Positions 50,753-58,434 of a DNA stretch of 64,000 nucleotides are shown here, piece by piece. The notes beneath the pieces are model-generated. The model made no database searches. It worked only from the letters and a program-made list of their open reading frames with translations, and had not been told where the DNA came from. This stretch comes from Paraburkholderia tagetis (GTDB taxonomy: Bacteria > Pseudomonadota > Gammaproteobacteria > Burkholderiales > Burkholderiaceae), in assembly GCF_022213065.1 (NCBI RefSeq), contig NZ_JAKLJA010000003.1, forward strand, positions 1 through 64,000, written 5' to 3'. A program made the position numbers and the translations under genes. Position 1 is the first letter of the stretch; each line of letters opens with the position of its first letter.

Positions 50753-51385
50753 ATGACGACGATCAAGAAAGCGACTTTCAAATCGGTATTCCTGACCGGC
50801 CTTCTCGTGCTGGTGCCGTTGGCCATCACGTTGTGGGTGCTGAATCTCGTCATCGGCACGATGGACCAGACGCTGCTGCTGCTGCCGGAGTCGTGGCGGC
50901 CGCCGTTCCATCTGCCGGGTCTCGGCGCGGTGCTCACGCTGGCGTTCATCTTCGTGGTGGGGCTGCTCACGCATAATTTCATCGGCCAGAAGCTGGTCGA
51001 ATGGTGGAATGCGCTGGTGCGCCGCATCCCGATCATCGGTCCGCTGTATGGAAGCATCCAGCAGGTTTCCGATACACTGCTTTCCAGCAATGGCAATGCT
51101 TTTCGCAAGGCGCTCCTGATCGAGTACCCGCGCAAGGGCTCCTGGACCATCGCGTTCCTCACCGGCATTCCGGGCGGCGACGTGGTGAACCATCTGCAAG
51201 ATGAGCACGTGAGCGTTTACGTGCCGACCACGCCCAATCCCACTTCGGGTTTTTTCCTGATGGTGCCGAAGAGCGAGGTGATCGAGCTCGACATGACCGT
51301 CGACGCCGCGCTCAAGTATATTGTTTCGATGGGCGTCGTCGCGCCGGTCGCGAATGCTCGCCGCCCCATCGATCCCCCGCTTTAA
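50753..51385 (+). CDS. DUF502-family integral membrane protein
   Basis: 210 residues with two hydrophobic membrane spans (about 11-36 and 56-78) and a soluble C-terminal domain containing the conserved [13 protein letters not shown] segment. The family is widespread in proteobacteria, without a firm function. ATG at 50753 is chosen; a GTG two codons upstream is an alternative. 62 bases upstream of aspS, probably cotranscribed. Confidence 0.88.
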   Translation: MTTIKKATFKSVFLTGLLVLVPLAITLWVLNLVIGTMDQTLLLLPESWRPPFHLPGLGAVLTLAFIFVVGLLTHNFIGQKLVEWWNALVRRIPIIGPLYGSIQQVSDTLLSSNGNAFRKALLIEYPRKGSWTIAFLTGIPGGDVVNHLQDEHVSVYVPTTPNPTSGFFLMVPKSEVIELDMTVDAALKYIVSMGVVAPVANARRPIDPPL

Positions 51386-51447
51386 TACCGGACGCCGCGC
51401 CGCATACGGCGCCTCCGTTCATTCATGCACAACGAAAGACGAACATC

Positions 51448-53253
51448 ATGTCGATGAGATCTGAATACTGCGGTCTGGTGACCGAACAGCTGCTGGGCCA
51501 AACTGTTTCGCTGTGCGGATGGGTGCAGCGTCGCCGCGACCACGGCGGCGTCATTTTCATCGATCTGCGCGATCGCGAGGGCCTCGTCCAGGTCGTCTGC
51601 GACCCCGACCGTGCCGAGATGTTCAAGACCGCCGAAGGCGTGCGCAACGAATTCTGTGTCCAGGTCAAGGGTCTCGTGCGCAACCGTCCGGAAGGCACGG
51701 TCAACGCCAACCTCACGAGCGGCAAGATCGAAGTGCTGTGCCACGAACTCGTGGTTCTGAACGCGTCGGTCACGCCGCCGTTCCAGCTCGACGACGACAA
51801 CCTCTCGGAAACCACGCGCCTTACGCATCGCGTGCTCGACCTGCGCCGTCCGCAGATGCAGCACAACCTGCGCCTGCGCTACCGCGTGACGATGGCCGTG
51901 CGCAAGTATCTCGACTCGCTCGGCTTCATCGACATCGAAACGCCAATGCTCACGAAGAGCACGCCGGAAGGTGCGCGCGACTATCTCGTGCCGTCGCGCG
52001 TGAACGCGGGCCAGTTCTTCGCGCTGCCGCAGTCGCCGCAGCTCTTCAAGCAGCTCCTGATGGTGGCGAACTTCGATCGCTACTACCAGATCGTCAAGTG
52101 CTTCCGTGACGAAGACCTGCGCGCCGACCGTCAGCCCGAATTCACGCAGATCGACTGCGAAACGTCGTTCCTCGGCGAGCAGGAAATCCGCGACCTGTTC
52201 GAAGACATGGCGCGTCACGTGTTCAAGGAAACGATCGGCGTCGAACTCGACGCGAAGTTCCCGATCATGCCGTACTCGGAAGCCATGAGCCGCTTCGGCT
52301 CGGACAAGCCGGACCTGCGCGTGAAGCTCGAATTCACCGAATTGACCGACGCCATGAAGGACGTCGACTTCAAGGTGTTCAGCGCACCGGCCAACACGAA
52401 GGACGGCCGCGTCGCGGCGCTGCGCGTGCCGAAGGGCGCCGAGCTTTCGCGCGGCGACATCGACGGCTACACGGAATTCGTGCGCATCTACGGCGCGAAG
52501 GGTCTCGCGTGGATCAAGGTCAACGAAGCCGCGAAGGGCCGTGACGGTCTGCAAAGCCCGATCGTCAAGAACCTGCACGACGCCGCGATCGCCGCGATCA
52601 TCGAGCGCACCGGCGCACAAGACGGCGACATCATCTTCTTCGCGGCCGACCGCGCGAAGGTCGTGAACGACAGCCTCGGCGCGCTGCGCCTGAAGATCGG
52701 CCATTCGGAGTTCGGCAAGGCCAACGGCCTCGTCGAGAAGGGCTGGAAGCCGCTGTGGGTCATCGACTTCCCGATGTTCGAATACGACGAGGAAGAAAAC
52801 CGCTACGTGGCCGCGCACCACCCGTTCACGAGCCCGAAGGACGAGCACCTGGAATACCTCGAAACGGATCCGGGCCGCTGCCTCGCGAAGGCTTACGACA
52901 TGGTGCTGAACGGCTGGGAAATCGGCGGCGGCTCGGTGCGTATCTATCAGGAAGACGTGCAGAGCAAGGTGTTCCGCGCGCTCAAGATCGGTGCGGAAGA
53001 AGCGCGTGCGAAGTTCGGCTTCCTGCTCGACGCGCTGCAGTACGGTGCGCCTCCGCATGGCGGTATCGCGTTCGGTCTGGACCGCATCGTCACAATGATG
53101 GCCGGCGCCGACTCGATCCGCGACGTGATCGCGTTCCCGAAGACGCAGCGCGCCCAGTGTCTGCTCACGCAGGCGCCGAGCGAAGTGGACGAGCGCCAGC
53201 TTCGCGAACTGCATATCCGTCTGCGTCAGCCCGAGCAGAAGACGGCGCAGTAA
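51448..53253 (+). CDS. aspS: Aspartyl-tRNA synthetase, bacterial type (probably nondiscriminating)
   Basis: 601 residues with the bacterial layout: N-terminal OB anticodon-binding domain (1-105), catalytic core with class II motifs 1-3 (motif 2 in [16 protein letters not shown]; motif 3 in [11 protein letters not shown]), GAD insertion (about 290-420) and C-terminal extension. After the RRRD segment the sequence is DHGG: His at 32 where E. coli has Leu; in Pseudomonas aeruginosa the matching His allows charging of tRNA-Asn too. So it probably makes Asp-tRNA-Asn for GatCAB. M3 is an alternative start. Confidence 0.96.
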   Translation: MSMRSEYCGLVTEQLLGQTVSLCGWVQRRRDHGGVIFIDLRDREGLVQVVCDPDRAEMFKTAEGVRNEFCVQVKGLVRNRPEGTVNANLTSGKIEVLCHELVVLNASVTPPFQLDDDNLSETTRLTHRVLDLRRPQMQHNLRLRYRVTMAVRKYLDSLGFIDIETPMLTKSTPEGARDYLVPSRVNAGQFFALPQSPQLFKQLLMVANFDRYYQIVKCFRDEDLRADRQPEFTQIDCETSFLGEQEIRDLFEDMARHVFKETIGVELDAKFPIMPYSEAMSRFGSDKPDLRVKLEFTELTDAMKDVDFKVFSAPANTKDGRVAALRVPKGAELSRGDIDGYTEFVRIYGAKGLAWIKVNEAAKGRDGLQSPIVKNLHDAAIAAIIERTGAQDGDIIFFAADRAKVVNDSLGALRLKIGHSEFGKANGLVEKGWKPLWVIDFPMFEYDEEENRYVAAHHPFTSPKDEHLEYLETDPGRCLAKAYDMVLNGWEIGGGSVRIYQEDVQSKVFRALKIGAEEARAKFGFLLDALQYGAPPHGGIAFGLDRIVTMMAGADSIRDVIAFPKTQRAQCLLTQAPSEVDERQLRELHIRLRQPEQKTAQ

Positions 53254-53341
53254 GCGAGGCAATAAGCGGTGCAATAAGGCGGGGCGCCGCAGTGTACGCA
53301 TGAGCCGCGGGCCGGCTCTTGTGTCACGCAACGCAACACAG

Positions 53342-53366
53342 AAAAGGCGCATCGTGCGCCTTTTTT
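53342..53366 (+). terminator. Terminator after aspS
   Basis: AAAA, GGCGCA-TCG-TGCGCC stem-loop and TTTTTT. Confidence 0.88.
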
Positions 53367-53476
53367 GCTTTTTGCGTTAAATTCATTACTAAAGCTAAAG
53401 CGCCGCGCGTTTTTTTACGTGTTGGTCCACGCGTCGCGCGGCGCATCCCCAAGACGCACCATCGCGCTTAATCGCC

Positions 53477-53962
53477 ATGCAGAAGCCGCCGAAGATTCCT
53501 CAATCCGTACTCGTCGTCATTCATACGCCGCGGCTCGAAGTCCTGATCATCGAGCGCGCCGACCGGCCGGGGTTCTGGCAGTCGGTGACGGGTTCGAAGG
53601 ACAGTCTCGACGAGCCGTTTGCCGAGACGGCCGTGCGCGAGGTGGGCGAGGAAACGGGCATCGTCGTCGGGGCGCCGGGCGTACCCGAGCGTGCGCTGCG
53701 CGACTGGCAGCACGAGATCGAGTACGAAATTTACCCAGTGTGGCGGCACCGCTATGCGCCGGGCGTTACGCGCAATACCGAGCACTGGTTCAGTCTGGAG
53801 GTGCCCGAGGGCACGGTCGTCACGCTCGCGCCGCGCGAGCATGTCGCGTATCGATGGCTGCCTTATGAAGAGGCGGCGGCGCAGTGCTTCTCGTGGTCGA
53901 ACCGCGAGGCGATCCTGCAACTGCCCGGGCGGCTCGAAAAGCTTCGTGGAGCACACACGTGA
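53477..53962 (+). CDS. nudB: Dihydroneopterin triphosphate diphosphatase
   Basis: 161-residue Nudix hydrolase removing pyrophosphate from dihydroneopterin triphosphate in folate synthesis. It begins MQKPPKIPQSVLVVIHT; the Nudix box reads from GSKDSLDEPF to REVGEETG (about 39-62), with the GFWQSVTGS segment just before. The stop overlaps the GTG start of the next gene (GTGA). Confidence 0.92.
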   Translation: MQKPPKIPQSVLVVIHTPRLEVLIIERADRPGFWQSVTGSKDSLDEPFAETAVREVGEETGIVVGAPGVPERALRDWQHEIEYEIYPVWRHRYAPGVTRNTEHWFSLEVPEGTVVTLAPREHVAYRWLPYEEAAAQCFSWSNREAILQLPGRLEKLRGAHT

Positions 53963-55497
53963 GCGACACCGGCACGGAATCTGGCACCGACCGCGGCACC
54001 GATCGCGGCAACGATCGCGGCAGCGGTGCAGACGACAGCACGGGCAGCGGTGCCGGGAATCGTGCAGGCAATCATGCCGAAAACAGCGCCGAAAACAGCG
54101 CCGGGAGCAGCACCGACAGCAGCACCGCCGGCACCGACTCGCAGCACGTCATGCGCCTGCGCGATGCGCTGCTGGGCCGGCGCTATCGTTCGCGCTACCG
54201 CTTCACGAGCGGCAACGCGGTGCGCCTGTTCTGCTCGGGCGCGGACCTCTTCGGGGCCATGATCGAGTCCATCGACGCCGCCACGCGCGATGTCGTCCTC
54301 GAAACCTATATCTTCTGCGACGACGACCTCGGCCGGGCGCTCTCCGAGGCGCTCGTGCGCGCGGCGCGGCGCGGCGTGCGCGTGCGTGTGATCACCGATG
54401 GCATCGGCTCGCCCCATCTCGCGCTCTTCGATACCTGGCCCGCCGCCGGCATCGAGCATCGCGTCTACAACCCGCATATCTTCGGGCGCTTCGGCTTTTC
54501 GCGCACGCATCGCAAGCTGGCCGTGATCGACGACCAGTACGCGTCGTGCGGCGGCATCAACGTGGTCGACGACCTCAAGCAGGACGGCAGGACGCTGCCG
54601 TATCCGCGCTGGGATTTCGCCGTCGGGCTGCACGGGCCCGTGGTGGTGGACGTGCGCGTGGCGTTCGAGCAGCAATGGCGGCGCATCCGGCTCGGCCATC
54701 AGCCGCCGCTGCCGCCGGGCACATTTTCGCCCGGTGTGCCTGCGAGCGCGGGCTATATGGCGCCGCATCCGACCGGGCACACGATCGCGCGCTCCACCCA
54801 GATCGTCGACGACGCGTTGCGCGCGCTCGCACCCACCGTGCGCTCGGGGCCTGCGGGGCGTCTGTTTGCGCGCTTGCGCGAGCGCCTGCGCGCGAGCGTG
54901 CGCGACCCGCGCGCGGCGCATGTGCCCTGCGTGGCGTTCGTCGCGCGCGACAACGTCGTGAACCGGCGCGCGATCGAGAAGGCTTATCTCGACGCCATTG
55001 GCGAGGCGCGCAAGGAAGTGCTGCTCGCCAACCCGTACTTCATGCCGGGCCGGCGGCTGCGCCGCGCACTCCTCGAAGCGGCGGAGCGCGACGTGGCCGT
55101 CAAGCTTTTGATCGGACGAAAAGAGTTCGTGGTGCTCGATTACGGCGTGCCGTTCCTCTACCACCAGTTGCTGAGCGCCGGCGTGCAGATCGCCGAGTAC
55201 GAGAGAACCATGCTGCACGGCAAGGTCGCCGTGGTCGATTCGAGCTGGGCGACCGTCGGCTCTTCGAATCTCGATGCGCTCTCCCTCGTGCTCAACAACG
55301 AGGCCAACGTGCTGCTCGTGCGGCATCCGGAAATCCTGCAACTGCGCGACGCCATCCTTGGCGCGTTCGAGGGCTCCCCGCAGATCGACCGGGCCCGCTA
55401 CGAGGCGCGGCCCTGGCACGTGCGCGCGCTGAACTGGCTGGCGTGGTCGTTCTATCGCGCGACCATGAAACTCCTCACCGTGGGCGGTTACGACTAG
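53959..55497 (+). CDS. clsB: Cardiolipin synthase ClsB-like phospholipase D protein
   Basis: 512 residues. The first 60 are disordered Gly/Ser/Thr/Asp/Asn repeats encoded by 12-base units (53983-54030, with further copies around 54070-54120). Two PLD HKD motifs follow: HRKLAVIDD in the first half (about residue 183) and HGKVAVVD in the second (about 416), each with the downstream SSN/GGIN pattern. It most resembles ClsB, which makes cardiolipin from phosphatidylglycerol. GTG start at 53959; the frame is open further upstream but then overlaps nudB more. Confidence 0.85.
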   Translation: MSDTGTESGTDRGTDRGNDRGSGADDSTGSGAGNRAGNHAENSAENSAGSSTDSSTAGTDSQHVMRLRDALLGRRYRSRYRFTSGNAVRLFCSGADLFGAMIESIDAATRDVVLETYIFCDDDLGRALSEALVRAARRGVRVRVITDGIGSPHLALFDTWPAAGIEHRVYNPHIFGRFGFSRTHRKLAVIDDQYASCGGINVVDDLKQDGRTLPYPRWDFAVGLHGPVVVDVRVAFEQQWRRIRLGHQPPLPPGTFSPGVPASAGYMAPHPTGHTIARSTQIVDDALRALAPTVRSGPAGRLFARLRERLRASVRDPRAAHVPCVAFVARDNVVNRRAIEKAYLDAIGEARKEVLLANPYFMPGRRLRRALLEAAERDVAVKLLIGRKEFVVLDYGVPFLYHQLLSAGVQIAEYERTMLHGKVAVVDSSWATVGSSNLDALSLVLNNEANVLLVRHPEILQLRDAILGAFEGSPQIDRARYEARPWHVRALNWLAWSFYRATMKLLTVGGYD

Positions 55498-55605
55498 GTC
55501 CGCCATTGCCCGGGCATGCGCGCCTGCCATACGAATCGTCACGCTTGCAATCGAGAAATGTTCGCTTGTGCGTGGCGTCCGATGCCCGAGAATTAGAGTG
55601 CCGGC

Positions 55606-55621
55606 TAGAAATCGGTTTCTA
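55606..55621. promoter_or_regulatory. Palindromic operator candidate, PsrA-like, upstream of the TetR gene
   Basis: TAGAAA (55606-55611) and TTTCTA (55616-55621) form a perfect 6-base inverted repeat around TCGG. It differs at one base from the PsrA-type motif (GAAAC, two bases, GTTTC) reported in pseudomonads. A wider ATTAGA/TCTAAT pair (55592-55597, 55618-55623) overlaps it. It is about 165 bases upstream of the TetR ATG, in the only non-coding gap ahead of the cluster. Confidence 0.45.
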
Positions 55622-55783
55622 ATAAAGTTCTTGTTTTCGCGAGCGGTCGTCTTCAATAATAGTACGGCCGTTCGATTTCATTCCGGCCCAGATGTGCGCA
55701 GCGGTTGTCGACGTCAGATGCCAAAGTCGGACGCCAAGAACGGATGCGAGCATCTCGGCTTCATCGTTACGGTAAATAAAGCT

Positions 55784-56383
55784 ATGCGAAAAGGCGAACA
55801 GACACGAGCCGCCATTCTGGATGCAGCACTCGACCTGGCAGGTCGCGATGGACTGGAAGGACTCACCATCGGCCTGCTCGCCGAGCGCATGCAGATGAGC
55901 AAGAGTGGCGTCTTCGCGCACTTCGGGTCGCGCGAAGACCTGCAGGTCGAGGTGGTGCGCGAGTACCACCGCAGATTCGAGGAAGAAGTCTTCTTTCCGA
56001 GCCTGCGAGAACCACGTGGTTTGCCGCGTCTGCGTGCGATGCTGTCGCGCTGGTTCGAGAAGCGCATTCACGAAGTCACGACCGGCTGCATCTACATCAG
56101 CGGGGCCGTCGAGTACGACGACCGCGCGGACAGCCAGGTGCGCGAGACCTTGGTCGCGAGCGTGTCGATGTGGCGCGCGGCGCTCTTGAGGGCCATTTCG
56201 CAGGCAATTGAAGAAGGCCATTTGCGCAAGGAGACCGATCCCGCGCTGATGCTCTTCGAACTGTATAGCGTGACGCTCGGCCTGCATCATGACGGCCGCT
56301 TCCTGCACCTGCCGGACGCGGTCGAGCATACGTGGGCCGCGTTCGAGAAATTGATTGTTTCGTATCAGAGCGAGACCCAGTAG
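55784..56383 (+). CDS. TetR/AcrR-family regulator of the beta-oxidation cluster
   Basis: 199 residues. The N-terminal TetR helix-turn-helix (about 8-55) includes LAERMQMSKSGVFAHFGSRED. The C-terminal ligand-binding part is variable and would be expected to sense acyl-CoA, by analogy with PsrA/FadR-type TetR proteins. ATG at 55784 (MRKGEQTRAAIL) is preferred to the longer frame on family length. 69 bases ahead of the acyl-CoA dehydrogenase gene, so it is likely part of the same operon and an autoregulator. Confidence 0.85.
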   Translation: MRKGEQTRAAILDAALDLAGRDGLEGLTIGLLAERMQMSKSGVFAHFGSREDLQVEVVREYHRRFEEEVFFPSLREPRGLPRLRAMLSRWFEKRIHEVTTGCIYISGAVEYDDRADSQVRETLVASVSMWRAALLRAISQAIEEGHLRKETDPALMLFELYSVTLGLHHDGRFLHLPDAVEHTWAAFEKLIVSYQSETQ

Positions 56384-56452
56384 CACCCGAGCGCAACATC
56401 GATGTCGCGGCGGCGCGCGAAAGGTCCGAAGCTCAAACTTGGGAGAGAAGAC

Positions 56453-58240
56453 ATGGGACAGTACACCGCGCCGCTGCGCGACATGCAATTCGTCCTGCAC
56501 GAACTGCTGAACGTGGAAGGCGAAGTCAAGCAGATGCCGAAGCACGCCGACCTCGATGCCGACACCATCAACCAGGTGCTCGAAGAAGCCGGCAAGTTCT
56601 GCTCGGAGGTGCTGTTTCCGCTGAACCAGGTCGGCGACCGCGAAGGCTGCACCTACACCGGTGACGGCGTCGTGACCACGCCGACGGGCTTCAAGGAAGC
56701 GTACAAGCAATATGTCGAGGCCGGCTGGCCGGCGCTCGGCTGCGATCCCCAATACGGCGGCCAGGGCCTGCCCGCGTTCGTGAACAACGCGCTCTACGAG
56801 ATGCTCAACTCGGCAAACCAGGCGTGGACCATGTATCCGGGTCTTTCGCACGGCGCCTATGAGTGCCTGCACGCGCACGGCACGCCCGAGTTGCAGAAGA
56901 CCTATCTGCCGAAGCTCGTGGAAGGCATCTGGACCGGCACGATGTGCCTGACCGAGCCGCACTGCGGCACCGACCTCGGCATCCTGCGCACCAAAGCCGA
57001 ACCGCTGGGCGACGGCTCGTACGCGATCACCGGCACGAAGATCTTCATCTCGAGCGGTGAGCACGACATGGCCGAGAACATCGTCCACCTTGTGCTCGCA
57101 CGCCTGGCCGACGCGCCTCCGGGAACCAAGGGCATTTCGCTCTTCGTCGTGCCGAAGTTCGTGCCGACCGAAGCGGGCGAGCCGGGCGCACGTAATGGCA
57201 TCAAGTGCGGCTCGATCGAGCACAAGATGGGCATTCACGGCAACGCGACCTGCGTGATGAATCTCGACGGCGCGAAGGGCTGGCTGGTGGGTGAGCCGAA
57301 CAAGGGCTTGAACGCCATGTTCGTGATGATGAACGCCGCACGTCTGGGCGTCGGCATGCAAGGCCTCGGCCTCACCGAAGTTGCCTACCAGAACTCGCTC
57401 GTCTATGCGAAGGAGCGCTTGCAGATGCGCTCGCTGACCGGCCCGAAGGCGCCCGAAAAGGCTGCGGACCCGATCATCGTGCATCCGGACGTGCGCCGCA
57501 TGCTGCTCACGCAGAAGGCCTGGGCCGAGGGGGCGCGCGCCTTCACCTACTGGTCCGCGCTGCAAATCGACAAGGAGCTCTCGCACGGCGACGAAGGCGA
57601 GCGCAAGGAAGCGGCCGATCTCGTGGCGCTGCTCACGCCGATCATCAAGGCTTTCCTCACCGATAACGCCTTCGAGTCCACCAACCTCGGCATGCAGGTG
57701 TTCGGCGGTCACGGCTTCATCGCCGAGTGGGGCATGGAGCAGTACGTGCGCGACGCGCGCATCAACCAGATCTACGAAGGCACCAACACGATCCAGTCGC
57801 TCGACCTGCTCGGCCGCAAGGTGCTCGGCGACATGGGCGCGAAGCTCAAGAAGTTCGGCAAGCTCGTGACGGATTTCGTCGAGGCCGAAGGCATCAAGCC
57901 GGAGATGCAGGAGTTCGTGAATCCGCTCGCCGACCTTGGCGACAAGATGCAGAAGCTCACGATGGAAATCGGCATGAAGGCGATGCAGAACCCCGACGAA
58001 GTGGGCGCGGCCGCGGTGCCGTACCTGCGCACGGCGGGCCACCTCGTGTTCGCGTACTTCTGGGCGCGCATGGCGCGCATCGCGCTCGACAAGGAAAGCT
58101 CGGGCGATCCGTTCTACAAGTCGAAGCTGGCCACGGCGCGCTTCTACTTTGCGAAGCTCCTGCCCGAAACGGCCACCGCGATCCGCCAGGCGCGCGCGGG
58201 CTCGAAGACGCTGATGGAAGTCGACGAAGCGCTGTTCTAA
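56453..58240 (+). CDS. Acyl-CoA dehydrogenase, long form with C-terminal extension
   Basis: 595 residues, the long acyl-CoA dehydrogenase type (FadE-like, with a C-terminal AcdB-like domain) common in proteobacteria. FAD-binding segments TMCLTEPHCGTDLG and KIFISSGEH are present, and the catalytic Glu lies in QIYEGTNTIQ (about residues 436-445). Introduces the 2,3-trans double bond into acyl-CoA. ATG at 56453 follows GGGAGAGAAG. First enzyme of the operon. Confidence 0.93.
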   Translation: MGQYTAPLRDMQFVLHELLNVEGEVKQMPKHADLDADTINQVLEEAGKFCSEVLFPLNQVGDREGCTYTGDGVVTTPTGFKEAYKQYVEAGWPALGCDPQYGGQGLPAFVNNALYEMLNSANQAWTMYPGLSHGAYECLHAHGTPELQKTYLPKLVEGIWTGTMCLTEPHCGTDLGILRTKAEPLGDGSYAITGTKIFISSGEHDMAENIVHLVLARLADAPPGTKGISLFVVPKFVPTEAGEPGARNGIKCGSIEHKMGIHGNATCVMNLDGAKGWLVGEPNKGLNAMFVMMNAARLGVGMQGLGLTEVAYQNSLVYAKERLQMRSLTGPKAPEKAADPIIVHPDVRRMLLTQKAWAEGARAFTYWSALQIDKELSHGDEGERKEAADLVALLTPIIKAFLTDNAFESTNLGMQVFGGHGFIAEWGMEQYVRDARINQIYEGTNTIQSLDLLGRKVLGDMGAKLKKFGKLVTDFVEAEGIKPEMQEFVNPLADLGDKMQKLTMEIGMKAMQNPDEVGAAAVPYLRTAGHLVFAYFWARMARIALDKESSGDPFYKSKLATARFYFAKLLPETATAIRQARAGSKTLMEVDEALF

Positions 58241-58434
58241 GCGCGAGGCGCACGGTGCGCGCTCATCGCTTTCGCGGAGCGCGTGCCATGGCCGCCGACA
58301 TCAACATCGACATCGCATCGACATCGAATCACCAAACGCCCGGACGCGGCGCTTACGGCTAGAAGAACAACCACGCCGGGCGTCGCGCAGACTCCTCAAT
58401 CCGCTCGACATTGCATATCCGCTGGAGGAACAAC

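Noticed and set aside
48272..51208. Long minus-strand frame across ubiB, the methyltransferase, the FmdB-like and DUF502 genes
   Set aside because: It spans four well-supported plus-strand genes and shows the same antisense composition.
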